Assembly (NCBI GenBank): GCA_028023455.1
Contig: JAQFVV010012423.1
Coordinates: 2,865,273-2,929,272 of the forward strand
Direction: 5' to 3'
Source of the DNA: Epiperipatus broadwayi
Taxonomy: Eukaryota > Onychophora > Udeonychophora > Euonychophora > Peripatidae
Length of the DNA stretch: 64,000 nucleotides
Below are positions 36,975 through 49,768 of the stretch, piece by piece (the stretch's first letter is position 1; every line of letters begins with the position of its first letter). The position numbers were made by a program, and so were the translations under genes. Below the pieces are notes generated by a model. The model searched no databases. It saw nothing but the letters and a program-made list of their open reading frames with translations, and had not been told where the DNA came from.

Positions 36975-38408
36975 TGATTAAATATTTTCTTTACTAAATC
37001 ACATGATAGTTCCAAATATTGTCTTAATAATAATGCAAATATTATAATTTGTTAATAGTTGTAAAAGAGAGAGGAAAGTATAACATTAAATAATATAATA
37101 AAAATAAAGTATAACATTAAATATATAATTTGTTTTTTTTCTCTTTAGTAATTTGAATTATCTACTAATTTCAGTGTTAAAAAAAATAATAAAATACATA
37201 ATTTTTTCATCCTTAGTAAATTATTAAAAAGTCTTGATTTTAACTTTTTTAATAAATAAAAAGTTTTTGTTAAAGAAAAAAAAAGATTTTAACATATTTG
37301 TTAAATTTTGTTTTAATTAATTAAAGTTATTTTTCTCTTCATCTCTCTCCAAAACAATGTTTACTGAGAGATCTTATTTTTAGCATAAGAGAATACATAA
37401 CTGCTGAGAATTTATAATTGTTTTTTATGTTTGATATGTTTTGCAATTTTAAATTTGAAGAAGGAAAATAATCTTCTGTAAAAATAGACTCAATTGGTCA
37501 GTGTTTAATTTTGTCATATGGAAGATAAGATTGTGATTGAATGAAAAAAAAATGTTCTAAAAAGTACTATAGAGGAATGGGTAAATGAATAGAACTCATT
37601 TTCCTGTAAAACAGACATTTTAGATCAAACTGTTGAATAAGTTAATATGAGCAATTAGTCTTGACTCACCTGTTGAAGGTTACAGTAGCAGGATTTTAGT
37701 TTTGTCTAAGCTATTGAAGAAATTAGTAGAAGCAGAGATTTCTAATTCAACTGTGGAAAAAGACAGAAACAAAAGTTCAGCTCTATAATTACTGAGGATG
37801 GGGTAGCTTGTTATTATTTTGTTCAATGCTGATTCCCATGTTTTTTCCTTATATATTCATCCCTGTTTATATTTCTCCTTTTATATTTATTAATTTTACA
37901 TTTGTAACATTTAATTTTAAGAGAATGTTAAAGATTTTCCATCCCCATATTACCTCTCATCTTTCTGTACCATTGCAATATATATAAATATATCTTTTAC
38001 AATATTATTATTTTTTTGAGACTTTTTCAACATTTTCATGTTATTTTCATAAACTGTGTTTAATAACAGAAAAAAAAAAAGGTTGAAACAATTGAATATT
38101 AAAAATTTTAAAGATTTTTTTTTATTAAAGGCATAGTCTGTGTGTTCCTGTAATTATAATATATATACAGATGTATGTGTTTCCTTATAATTTAATAAAA
38201 AACTCAGTGGATGTAAATGAAAACTAACTAGGCTTCAGCTCCAGAGTTTTTCCATTAAAAAAAATCATAAGAATGAATCATTTTTTATTTATAATAATAT
38301 TTGAATAAGCACACACAGATATATCAATAAATGTGGAGTTAACTCATACAATTTTACATTATCATTAATAAACAGATAATAGGAATATTAAATTAAAGCT
38401 CCTTTATA
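36975..38408. other. No gene recognised
   Basis: AT-rich sequence with a short tandem repetition of AAGTATAACATTAAAT near 37077-37121. Confidence 0.45.
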
Positions 38409-39520
38409 GTGTGTCCAGATTTCCAAATAACATATCATCAACATCATTATTGTCAACAATTAACAATCCACTGCAGGATAAAATCTCTCCTGTTCAATCC
38501 ATCTTCTCCAATCTCTAGACTTTCTCTCTGTATCACCTTTGCACATTTTCTTATTTCATCCATTTCACATGTTGTCTGTTTCTGGGTCTTTTACAATCTT
38601 TTGGAATCCTGTTTAAGATTTCAATTGTCCATGTATTATCATCTCTTCAAACAATATATTCATCCAAATTGCACTTCAGTCTTTAATCATTTCGGCAATG
38701 TCAGTAACATCTGTTTATTTTCTTACCCATATATTATGTTTTTGATCTGTTCTTGTTACTCCTAACATGCATCTCTCCTTACTTCTTTGAGTCATCTGAA
38801 ATCTCTGTATTTCTCTTCTATTAAGTGTCTAAGTCTTAGATCCATAGGTAAAAACTGGTAAAGCACATTTATTAAAAACCTTCATTTTCAAACACATAGG
38901 CATATTTTCTTTTAGTATTAAATTATTTTTACTAAAAGTGCTTCGACCAAGTTTAATTCTATGATTCATTTCATCCATTATGTTTTCCTCTTATTAACTT
39001 CTTTTAACTAATCATAATCAATGTTTATTTTTATCTTTTGACAAAATGCATTGAATATTACTTTAGTCTTTTTAACATTTATCTTTAGTCTTACTTTGTT
39101 ATTTTCATTTGATAACTTTTGCAACAACATTTCATAAAGCTCTAAATCATTATTTGCGAAAACAACTACATCGTCTTCAAAATCTAAATAACTTAAATAA
39201 TCTCCATTTACTTTCACTCCTTTAGCTTCCCATTTTAATTCACAAAATACTTCTTGCAGCAATACTGTAAATTTTTTTTGGAGATATGGAGTTACCCTGT
39301 CTTACACCCTTCTCAATGTTAACCTTCTTAGTATCTTTATATAATTTAATCATTGCTGCTGCATTTTATAAATATTCTTCAGAGTATGACAACATTCTGG
39401 GTCTATACCTTGATGATTCAATGCTTTGATCACTGAAGAAATGCTTCTAGAATCAAATGCCTTTTTATAATCTACAAATCCAAAGCATAATGGCGTCTCA
39501 TATTCAAATAATATTTTTTA
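38409..39520 (-). pseudogene. RTE-like LINE, reverse transcriptase to C-terminus, broken
   Basis: Read on the minus strand, 39480-39300 has the motif A region (DYKKAFDSRS). The open stretch 39262-39008 has YLDFEDDVVVFANNDLELY (motif C, F-DD) and RLKINVKKTKVIF (motif D). 38660-38409 holds the same C-terminal block as the copy at 33370-33660, more decayed, ending at an (ATC)-rich tail. An active enzyme would nick DNA and reverse transcribe its own mRNA. Frameshifts and stops separate the blocks, and the endonuclease is missing (5' truncation at about 39520). Confidence 0.82.
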
Positions 39521-40009
39521 ATTTTATTTTTTGCAACATTTAATGTATATTGTTAAATTCACAATAAGATAATGTGTGACTTAAATTATTAAAGTGAATA
39601 TGAAGTTCTGTTTTCTTCATAAATATTTTCTAGATGAGAATTTTGCTTGTACATTTTCCAATAGAAAATAAAAACATTCTAAAAAAAATATTAAAGTATT
39701 AGTAAAAATGTACCATAAGGTTTATATTATTTCTGTATTTTTTACTGCATATTATAATATCTAATGATTAAAAGTCTTGTGATGCTATGGGCAGTAGATT
39801 TGCCAGTCATATTTATAACTTGGGCATCAAATCTGAGCTGGATAATATTTAGAAATTTTTTAATTTACAAACAGACATTATTTTTCTTTTAGATAGTTAC
39901 ACTACAGACACCACAATCAGCTATTTAAGCAAAGAAAAATTTGTTTATTATTTGGGAATTCATGAGAAGTTTGGACTTATAAGTGGAAAGTTTTTTTTAA
40001 ATGTCATAG
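39521..40009. other. No gene recognised
   Basis: AT-rich spacer between the LINE fragment and a SINE copy. Confidence 0.45.
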
Positions 40010-40086
40010 CATCGGCCGTGACGCGAACCCGCAACCCGGGCAACTGCCTGCAAGTGCAAGGCAGTTGCGCTGACCTCTCGAACTAG
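39993..40086 (-). mobile_element. tRNA-like SINE copy
   Basis: On the minus strand the body reads TTCGAGAGGTCAGCGCAACT, then a 7-bp stem (CAACTGC/GCAGTTG) and GGGTTCGCGTCACGG, ending GCCGATGCTATGACAT and a run of A. The 5' acceptor strand is lost, so the copy is 5'-truncated. I could not find a convincing target duplication. Confidence 0.75.
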
Positions 40087-40489
40087 TTGGAACTGAATTC
40101 CATGTTTTTTGAGCATTTGAGTTAGTTACTCTTTTATGGTCTAACTATATGAGCCACTCACCATATTATTAGCTAGTAAATCGTAACTAGCTTTTTTAGC
40201 TGCATGGTAAAACAACGATAAAAAAATTGTTACCTAGCATTTAGCATGACAATTGAGTGAGACCTCCTTTTTTTTTTGGGAACCAATGGAGATCTTTGCA
40301 AAACTAATCTATCTAATTTTTGTTTTATCTTTTGCTGACCTAGATAATAATGACATATTATAATCGAATTACAAACTTATGCTATAATTTATATATATAT
40401 AATTTTCTCAATATGTTTTAATTCTATGATTAATGAATTGTAGATGTAGCTTAAATTAAAAATAAATTTAAAAATGGTTTAAAAATCAT

Positions 40490-40494
40490 ATTTC

Positions 40495-40528
<34 letters not shown>

Positions 40529-40880
40529 TTCCAAAGAAAAAAAATGTTTATAAAATATTAAAAAGTAAATCAAAACCAAAAAAAAAAAAACAACAATCAT
40601 ACCTTTGTCTGTATTAATCCATTAAAAAGTTTAAGTTTGAAAAAAAAAAAATTGGTATTAGATAAGGAAGTTGATTTTTACTGTTTTAGGGAAAAGCGAA
40701 AATAATAAAATAGTATTATTTAAAAAGTCAAATATATGCAAGCGTAAAATGTTATTAAAAATGATTAAAAAAAAATTTTTTTTTTTAAAATTAAAACTAT
40801 CAGCATTAAAAAAAAAAAAAAACAGAAAACACAAAAAATATTAGTTTAAAAAAATAGAAAAAAAAAAAAAATGCGAAGGG
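40490..40880. repeat. Cluster of A and T homopolymer tracts
   Basis: Many runs of 10-20 A or T, including T-run abutting A-run at about 40497-40530 that can fold on itself. It is unlike the mixed AT sequence elsewhere. No coding content. Confidence 0.8.
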
Positions 40881-41329
40881 AAAAATTGTTGGGTATAACA
40901 AAAAAGGTAAAAAAGTAAAAAGCGTGGGAGAAAAGCACGATCACATGTCACTTATTGCTTTTTAAGACAATAAGTATTCGGAGGCTATCATCAACAAATC
41001 ATGAGACTTAGGATTGCTAGGGAAGATAGCGAAGTCACACATACATCTACCTGCATTGTTTATTTGCTTTCCACTCTTCCAAGGAGGAACCAAGTTATCT
41101 GAAATAGAAAGAATAACAAATAAAATTTTGTATCAACTTGAAGCTATTAATACACAAAATAATATCTTTTATTTTAATTATATGTCAAAAACAAATACAA
41201 TTATGTTATAAGCAGTAACATATTGTGTATCATAAATAAAATATAAAAATCAAAATTTCGAAATATTTTTAAAATAAAGTCTAAAGCATGATAAAACACA
41301 ACTTGTTTTCGTTATTTTTTTTTCTCATG

Positions 41330-41420
41330 TGTCATAGCATCAGCCGGGAAGCGAACCCGCTAACCCTGGACAATTGCTTGTAAAGCAGCTGTCGCTGACC
41401 TCTCGACCACCAATGCTTGA
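41330..41420 (-). mobile_element. tRNA-like SINE with 18-bp target duplication
   Basis: On the minus strand it starts AGCATTGGTGGTCGAGAGG, contains GGGTTCGCTTCCCGG and ends GATGCTATGACACATGAG plus a run of A. CAACTTGTTTTCGTTATT at 41299-41316 and 41421-41438 (one mismatch) is the target duplication. This is the best-preserved 5' end among the four copies. Confidence 0.88.
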
Positions 41421-41446
41421 CAACTTGTTTTTGTTATTACAAGCTT

Positions 41447-41884
41447 CTAACAAAATAAAACACTAATAGCAATAGTTCTCTTTATATCAATATTTGAATC
41501 ATCTACAGAAGTATCAGTAATCATTAGTAACTTATAGTAACAACTAGATTCAAAGATTAGCTCATGGTTATTTATTTTCAACACTGGAGTGTAAACATTA
41601 GTACCATTTTTCTGTTGTTTCATTGAACAGTAAGGACTTGGAAAATACAACACCTTATTGCAATCCAGTAAAAAACAAAAACAAATCAAATAGATTATTG
41701 TACAATAGCTCATCAAATATTTAAGCGTGGGAAGTAACAACTGAGATGCAATCCTTGGATCAATCTCTAGAGTCCATATATTACTTTTGCAATAAATCAA
41801 ACAGTGTGATATTTTTATTTGATGACCAATATCAGAAACTTGTCTAGCAATATAGTTGATGCACGTATTTGGAATGTTTCTCAA
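41447..41884 (-). CDS. Unidentified 145-codon open frame
   Basis: I do not recognise this protein. It is the longest open frame in the window that no repeat explains. It is bounded by a stop, starts at TTG rather than ATG and ends in TAG, so it may be an exon, a decayed gene or chance. Features: cysteine-rich middle (ISHCLIYCKSNIW), a hydrophobic stretch YCTIIYLICFCFLLDC at about codons 60-75 that could be a membrane segment, and an acidic ITDTSVDDSNIDI near the end. The tRNA-like SINE with its target duplication lies 9 bp past the stop. In DNA this AT-rich, an open frame of this length is rarely expected by chance. Confidence 0.3.
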   Translation of the reverse strand: MRNIPNTCINYIARQVSDIGHQIKISHCLIYCKSNIWTLEIDPRIASQLLLPTLKYLMSYCTIIYLICFCFLLDCNKVLYFPSPYCSMKQQKNGTNVYTPVLKINNHELIFESSCYYKLLMITDTSVDDSNIDIKRTIAISVLFC

Positions 41885-43330
41885 TTACTCATGTTTATAA
41901 AGATATCTTCACAATAGAGTAATATAGAATGGAATACAGCTATAAATAACAAAATTCCATATTTAAGTTTTTGGGAAAAATAATGAATTTAATAAGCAGG
42001 GAGTCAAATAATAAATAATCAGATCTCATGAAATATGACTGCATATATTCAAACTATGAGAGTCATATGAAGGCTATAAAGTATTTAAAATAAAAACAAA
42101 AGCTTTATTATTGTTGTTGTTATTTAAAAGATTTATTTAAAGTACAGTTAATAAAGAGTTATAATTTGCAGTGGCTATGGTCAATATGTGATGTGTGTGC
42201 AAATTATAATAAATAAATAATTATATTAAAAATATACACATCAATATTAAAATATTTTATATAAAATTAACATTGAGTTACCTGGTATATAGAATAAATA
42301 AATAAAAAATGTGTTGGTTGTTCTAGATTATTAAATAATTATTATTACACTTTATAAAAAATATTATTCTTTGTATTATTTATGCAAATAAGTTGATTTA
42401 TAAGAATGCCAAATATAAGGTAAAAAAAGTAATAAAAAATGCAAGTTTGGATAAATTAGAGAAGATGAAGAATAAATTAAACTCAGTCTGTTTTAAAACT
42501 GAATTGTGTAATAATCATACGTTTTAAATGACGAGAAATAAAAATATGGATTTCTAAATTAATAAATTAGAGGAAGAAGTTGTTTCCTCATTTGCTATTA
42601 TATTTCCAGGAGATCAGATGAAGGGATTAGCTTGAACTATTTAAATTATATAATACAAATCTCTCCTCAAAATTAATGGAGCAGTTTAGTGTAAATTAAG
42701 AATTGTATAACACAAATTTCTCTTCAAAATTGACAAAAATCATAGTTTGAAAATTATAGCATCAAAAATCTAACATGGAATAAGAAATGTGTAACAGAAA
42801 TCTTTCTTCAAAATTAATAGATGTATCATAATTTAGAATATTTTTTGATCAACTAGGAAACAAAAGTATAAAAAAAATTATTGTTCAAAAACAAAATCAG
42901 ATATTGAAGCTTATACTATGGAGCTCTCGATGCCACATCCCTTTTCCATGCCACTGCTATTACATTTCATTATAATTACTTATTCAATTCAACACAACAT
43001 GATTACTATTAAATAATATTAATTTTAAATTAGGCCATTCATAATTTTTTTTACAATCTTTCAAGTAGCAATATATGTTGGACAAATTCAAACAATTTTT
43101 GATGTATATATGTTTCTATCATATTCAACATCATTACCACTGTAAAAACAGTTGACATCTTATCAAACATAGCAATGCAAGGAGAGTTTAATAAAAATTG
43201 CATTGCTAAGTTTGATTAGATATTAAGAGGTTTTCAGACTGGATGTTGGTTATGGCATATTTATATAAGGAACAGAGATTGGGTGAAATTTTTTATCAGA
43301 TATCACTACACAGAAATTTGTAAAAATTTC
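41885..43330. other. No gene recognised
   Basis: AT-rich. A local repetition of AATTGTATAACACAAATTTC-like segments occurs near 42640-42810 (three diverged copies about 60-70 bp apart), otherwise nothing identified. Confidence 0.45.
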
Positions 43331-43339
43331 TATAGATGG

Positions 43340-43512
43340 TATAAATAAATAGATAGTAGGTAAGAGGACAGATCATAGGTAAATAATCATTTAAGTCATT
43401 ACCATAGATAAAGAGATAGATAGACAAATAAACAGAAACAGACAATACAGATAAAAAGAGAGAAAGAAACAGATAGTTATATAATAGATAGATGGATGGA
43501 TATATGCTTAGA
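43340..43512. repeat. Degenerate (GATA)-type tetranucleotide repeat
   Basis: Interrupted runs of ATAG, AGAT, ACAG and GGAT tetramers. Confidence 0.75.
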
Positions 43513-45589
43513 TATTGTACCAGTCACTTTATTTTCTTTTGATCACAGAGAGCACCAAAGTTAATGATGATGATGATTGGCACCAGATAAACCCAGGGAG
43601 AGCAAGAACTCATTAATATTGTTCAGACAACTGAGAAATAAAACAACAACAAACATTAGTTAATATACTTTTAAGTAATTTACTGTTTATTAAGATTACA
43701 TATAAAAATTTCAAATACAGAGATATATACAAGATGCCTGTAGATTTTAGCAAATTTTATCAAAGAATGTGTGAGAGGAAGAACACATTAAACATTCTAG
43801 CAGCAAGGTTAATTCTCTCATCAAGTTTCTTAAAAGGAGGGAAGATATTTTACTTCAGCTGAAGATTCAATTCTGGTTTCACCATAAAGATTTTCAAAAA
43901 TAAAATAATCTTGCAAGAAATGCAATAAAACAGTGCAGGTGAGTATTCTTTGGTACCTTGAAACTAGAGACATCATTTGTATGCAGAACAGCTCATGGAT
44001 ATCCATGTTTAAGATTACCATGGTTGATTTCTATACAAGAAGAGCAAATGTGATAGGAGAATACAATGAAGTATGTACTTTAACAGGGGAGAATATAAAA
44101 TCTCTGATTTAATGAAAACAGAAATATTAGAAAATACTCTGGGGTAAGTAATTTTAAAGTATAATAAACCAAAATCTCTGATTTAAAGAAAACATTAATC
44201 ATTCAACCCAGAGAATCACCACCAAACAATTGGCCATAAACTAAGCTACTATAATTAATTAAAGTGTCTTAAAAGAAGACAGGTAAGTAATAATATGTAT
44301 TTATTCAGAATGTAAAACATACAACTATAAAACTAAATAGTCTAAAAAAAGAAACTCTCAGTATATGCTCTGATGCATAACAAAAACACAATTCAGAATT
44401 ACAATTATATACTATTAAGATTAAAATATATTGTACACCTGGTTAATAAAAGAAAACATATAATAATTATAAGATATAAAAACTTAGCTTACAGATTTAC
44501 TTTAGATTGAGCGATTTTAATTAGAGATTTATGTCCTGGCAAGAATATGAAATAAATTATCTTGCAATACAGATAAGACCAGTTAATTCTCACAGTGATG
44601 CATAGATTTTATTGAGTGAAGTCTTCAAGTGTCTTTCTCTTTAAATGGTTGTGAGTAAGAGGCATACTTGGAAAACAGTTCTAGTTTAGGCTTTCAAGGC
44701 AAAATGGTAGAGAACAGCTAGGAGATCAGGATCCATCTTAGAGGTGGTTTAACAGGGCATCTTTAAGGTTTAAATACACATGGAATAGAACTTGCCCATC
44801 TGGTAAAGTGAACACAATCAAACTAATGTAGGTAGAAGGTTTCTTTTTTAGATAAATGAATAAAGTATTCTCATAGTGAGTCATGAAAGTGAACAGCAAT
44901 GTATTAAAATCTATGGCAAGCCTTACAATTAAATAAGAACCTCTGTAAGCTAATATAAAATAACAGTCACAAATCAGCTGACAAAAATGAGCTGTGTTTG
45001 TTACTCCAAGAATAATCTAGGTAAAGACACCTAGAATGATCACAAGTCTGAAGAAGAAAAAAAAATCAGTCTTAAACTTCTGGGCTACTTATATGCCACC
45101 TTATTTCTATGTAATCTTTCTTGTTTTTTAGCTCAAGGGAAATTCCTGTCTTATGCTCAATCTTAATTAATAATTCTGACCACAGCTTAACTTATTAAAA
45201 AAACGATTAATACAAAATTAAATCTCCACTCCTCAAGATAAAATAAAATAGATTATATTTAAGCAACAAGAATGCAATCAACTTTTCATTTGATTAAAAA
45301 AACAACTTTTCATAAACAAGAATGTAATTAACTTGCTTTTAATTAAAAAAAAAAAAACTATCCAAAAGATAAAACAAAATGTTAGTTTTGTAAAGTTTAC
45401 ATAAAATTAACTTAAAACAGATTTTAAATTACAATTTTGAAAATACAAATTTTTGAAAGAAAAATAAATACATATGTGTGCTACTATATACTTGTAAAAG
45501 AATAAATGTCAAAATTTAAAATAAACGTAAATGTTATGATGGAACCTTTGAAGCAGATACTATTTGGTTCAATATATTGTTGGATCAAT
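43513..45589. other. No gene confirmed
   Basis: Moderately AT-rich. 44480-45130 is G+C-richer than its surroundings but has stops in all frames. An open frame at 43830-44021 (-), with QDYFIFENLYGETRIESSAE, is plausible-looking but has no recognised family. Confidence 0.4.
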
Positions 45590-46030
45590 GGATGTATTAA
45601 CACATAAATAAATAGATGGATATAGAATACATAAATAGTAAATATGTAGGTTGATATACAGATAGATAAATAAAGAGCCTGACAGACAGGCATATGGATA
45701 AATAGTTAAATATATAAATAAATATTTGGTTTTATAAGTAGGTGTACAGGTAGATATATAGAGAAGGAGAGAAACAAACAATCAGATAAATAAAATGAAT
45801 AAACAGATACGTGGATAGATTTATGAATCAATAGATGGATTGAGAAAGTCTGGTTAGTGCATGATTGGATAAATAGGTACATAAAAATCAGATAGACAAA
45901 TAAACAGAGAGGTATATAAATAGATAGGTAGAAATAAATGGTTAGATATATAATAGATGTATAAGTAAGTAGATTGAGAGGTCTATTAATGTATGGATAG
46001 ACAGATAGATATATAGACAGACACAGATGA
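45590..46030. repeat. Degenerate (GATA)-type tetranucleotide repeat, 440 bp
   Basis: Long interrupted array of ATAG/GATA/AAAT tetramers. The three overlapping minus-strand open frames are Tyr-Leu-Ser-Ile repeats and are artefacts. Confidence 0.85.
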
Positions 46031-46599
46031 AACAAATTTATATATATAATATAAATAAAATGTCCGTTAATTAAAATAAAATTATATTTATAATTGAAAT
46101 AATAAATTTAACGATTTACAAACTATTATATACAATCCTTAAATCCGCAGAAGCACTTTCGGTTAATTACCAGTAATCAAAAGCGCAACAAAAAAAAAAA
46201 AAACTATAATATTGTATTTAACGTTAATTTTTATATATACAATATTTTATAACGGGTATTGTATTTTACGTTTAATATATATATATGCTTAACTACTAAC
46301 TTACAAAATTTTTAAAGACTTAACAATCTATTCATACCACTCTATATTTGTTAAATGGTTTAATAAAAATATTTTTTATTTTTGAAAAGCTTAAAGAGAC
46401 GAAGCAAAAAACAACAACCAATTATCCATTATTTTTAAGGTATTGTAGTAAATAAATAATAGACATGCGAAAACAATAAAATAAATGCCTGTTTAAAATT
46501 ATAGTTAAAAAACAATTTAAAGATTATTGATTAAAGTATTGTACATTTAAAGTTCAACCATGATATTATAATTTAAACTATTTACAAAATTTGTGAAAG
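46031..46599. other. No gene recognised
   Basis: AT-rich spacer. Confidence 0.45.
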
Positions 46600-47324
46600 T
46601 ATTGATTGTCATTTAAATCATTATTAGTTTCCTGCAGGATAAATATTTTTCCAAGTTTAGTCCAGTTTTCTCAACCTAGAGTCTCTTTTCTCTACAAAGT
46701 AACAACAAAGTTCCTTATTTTATCAATCTATTTTATGTTTATGGTCTCTTTCTATAGCTTACAGGGATCAAATTTAAAGCTTCAACTGTCCATCTGTTAT
46801 CATCTTTTCTTGGAATTTGTTTAACCTAGTACCATTTCAATCTTTTAATTATTTCAATGAGGTCAATGATATTTATTTGTTCTTTCACCCAAGTATTTCA
46901 TTTTCAAACTTTTCCAGATACACTTAACAAAGATCTTTTAACACTTTGTGAATTAGCCGGAGAGTATTGTTCTTCCATTAAGTATCTAAGCATCAGATCC
47001 ATAAGTAAGAAATAGTGAAACACAAAAATCTTTCTTTTCAAGTATATAAATACATTTTCTTTTAATATTAAAATCAATTTCTACCCAAATCACTTCATCC
47101 AAATTTAACTCTATGAATAATTTTACATTTTATGTTTCCATCTGATCAATATATTTGTAGTTGTCAACTTCCTCTATCAATCTTTATTTTTCTCTTCTAA
47201 GAAAATCCACTAAATATTGACTTTAGTCTTTATCTTTAGTCCTATTTTTGTAATCGCATCTGTTAGCTCTTGCAACATTTTCAAAAGTTTTGAAGCATTA
47301 ATTGTAACTATATGTTAGACTATT

Positions 47325-48370
47325 TTCATCATCTAATATGAGTATTGAATGTCTTTAGAAAAATTTAACTTTATTTAAATATTTCAAATACATTCAACTG
47401 TTAGTAATAGTATACAGATTAGAATATACACAATATTTCAACAGATATTAATGTCCCCTCTTATTCAGGTGTTGCTGACCTGACCTGTGATAGTACTAAC
47501 ATGAGAATTGAACCTGGACTCTTAGACACTTGAGTATTGCATTTTAAGGTAATGCTCTAATAAATTGAGCCATGCTGCCAAAGACAGTCATTTCATATAC
47601 TTATATATGAGATTCCTTCTAGTTACTTCACTTTTTTCTAAGAGCAAAGTTGATTAGTGGTTTCCATACATTATGTATAGTCAGACTAGGTTGGCATATG
47701 GGATTGTTTGCCATTGTCATGTGAGCAGCAGCTTTAAATTTTTAACATTATATCTTCTCTATCCAATATTTTTTTATTTTCCAAATTGAACATATGTTCA
47801 TTGATAAATATATGGTCTGCTACCTTAGACACATCTGCTTTCTCTCTTCATATCATCAGTTTGGTTTCTTGCAAGTGATTTACAATGAGATGACTAGTCT
47901 CACTAATATATATATACTTGCACATTTGCATGGTATTTCATAGATGTAATTTTTTCTTTTCAGCATTTCAAGTTTAGCTTTGTAAATGTTACAATTTCTC
48001 TTAGTGGTGTATGGTTCTAGAAAGCTGTTCTGATGTTATGCTGATTGCAGATTTTTCTTAAATTTGTGTATGTATATTTTTGATATGTAATGGGTACACT
48101 ATAGTACCAATATTTTTTTTTGATGGTTCTTTTTTGTTGTCTATTTAAGGTTTTCTTAATAACAGCTGATGGATAACAGTTTTTCATAAGAGTTTGTTCT
48201 AAATTGGTTTTTTTTTTTTAAAATCATTAGTTTCTGAACAAGCTTCTTTTGCTCTGTTCCATAGTGATAATATAACTCCATGTTTTGTGTCTCTGGTATG
48301 ATTGATGTATAGGACAAGTATTTTCCTGTATGTGTGGATTTTTGGTAAACTGTAATTTTGATTTATTTAC
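47325..48370 (-). mobile_element. 5'-truncated Penelope-like element, nested
   Basis: It matches 5828-6895 of the first Penelope-like element: end sequence CATCATCTAATATGAG, 3' region, GIY-YIG remnant (about 47640-47960) and the end of the reverse transcriptase. It stops abruptly at about 48370, consistent with 5' truncation on insertion. No intact frame remains. Confidence 0.82.
47440..47582 (-). ncRNA. tRNA-like boxes and decayed hammerhead in Penelope 3' region (family B)
   Basis: On the minus strand, GGCAGCATGGCTCAATTTATTAGAGC contains a perfect D-arm stem (GCTC/GAGC) and an A-box-like segment. It is followed by a good B box (AGGTTCAATTCTC) and then ACACCTGAATAAGAGG, where the hammerhead core has lost its invariant G. 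A tRNA-like anticodon arm does not fold well. Confidence 0.55.
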
Positions 48371-48730
48371 AAAATTAAATACTTCATTGCAAAAACTAAA
48401 TGACTTAACGATTTTCATTTTTCCTTAATGTTCTTATTTTAATCTGCAAAATTCTTTTTATAAAACAGCTCTAAAAAGTTTTAAAGACATGAAATACCAT
48501 TGGTGATACATACTTATCAATGTTAATCTTCTTAGCATCAGCATAATCATCTAATTATTGCTGTTGTATTTTGACAACTATTCTTCAGAATATGATATCC
48601 TAGAACTATATCTAGCTTATTCAATGCTTTAATCAATATAGAAATGCTTATAGAAGAAAAGCCTTTTCATAATTTATAAATCCAAAATATAATAATAATA
48701 CATATTCATTCGCCCTTTTTATACTTTTTT

Positions 48731-49430
48731 TCAATATTTGGATTAAAAATTACAGACCTATAAGTTTTCTATCAGTTCTATACAAATTCTTTATCTACAT
48801 TTTTACAACTCTTTTATATTAATTTTGGATTTATATTAATTAAAAGAACAAATTAAATTTAAAAATATGCCTTGGTAGAGAATATTATAATTTTAATGAC
48901 ATGTTAACAGCTCACACGTAGTTATTAATTTATCTATTTTAATTTTACAAATAAATAAACATAATTGATATTTATTTTTTTACAGTACAACTGATCTTTG
49001 AAAATGTCAATAATTTATTTGTAAGTCTTTAATTAAAGGAAAAATAAATATTGAGACACACTCACACAAGACAACTTTAAAAAAAAAGGTTAGGATTGAA
49101 AATAGAGAGTATATATGACAGTTTCTTTTGTTTTTCTTTTAAATAATATAACAAATCTTCCCATTGTAAATTTTAAAAAATCTTCATGCAGAAAAGTATT
49201 GTTCTAAGACCACGATGAATCTATAAAACATAGCATAGATTTCAATGGTGCTGATTTTGGAAGCAAAGAGCAGGTTATGAATTTGAAAAATCTATACATG
49301 CATAAATAATGGATTAAGAGTTCACTATATATGTGTATAATGTTTTCTTCTCCAAAATACATACAATAATCAGTCAAAACTACTATAACCAATACAATGA
49401 TAATTCTTAATCATTACTAAAATGAAATAA
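48731..49430. other. No gene recognised
   Basis: AT-rich. An open frame at 49204-49392 (-) is not recognisable. Confidence 0.45.
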
Positions 49431-49533
49431 TATATAGGGTTTGAATTCAGACTTTCATATAGCCCTCAATTATCCACACTATCTTATACTACTGACACAC
49501 TTGATCACACATATGATGAAAAGATAAACAATC

Positions 49534-49577
49534 ACCAATATGCGTATTTCGTGCTAAGTCAGCATTCATCAGTTGGT
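49534..49577 (-). ncRNA. Hammerhead ribozyme, family C left arm
   Basis: On the minus strand: ACCAA, CTGATGA, stem II ATGCT with AGCAC (four pairs, one mismatch) around GACTT, GAAA, stem III ATAC/GCAT (one mismatch), site ATA, then TTGGT pairing perfectly with ACCAA. The core is complete. Confidence 0.75.
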
Positions 49578-49768
49578 CCAAATTATCATCTCCACACATA
49601 TATACAATCAGTGCTCAGCTTACATTAAGTTAGTTAATTTTCATATATTAATGGACAAGCTGAAAAGTCATGGGGTGGAGTGGATTAAAGCCTGTCCATT
49701 AAAGTATAAAAATTGGCTTAATATAAGCTGAGCATTGATTGTATATATGTGTGGAGATGATAATCTGG

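Larger units (their letters stand above)
46600..48730 (-). mobile_element. RTE-like LINE fragment split by a Penelope-like insertion
   Basis: 46600-47308 and about 48375-48730 align with consecutive parts of the LINE fragment at 38409-39520: C-terminal block, then palm, then motif A region. The intervening 47325-48370 is a Penelope-like element in the same orientation. The LINE is heavily decayed, with no long open frame. Confidence 0.75.

Noticed and set aside
43830-44021. 63-codon minus-strand frame
   Set aside because: Not recognised; no splice or start evidence strong enough to call a gene.
45484-46035. Three overlapping minus-strand frames rich in Tyr, Leu, Ser and Ile
   Set aside because: They are products of a degenerate GATA-type repeat, not membrane proteins.
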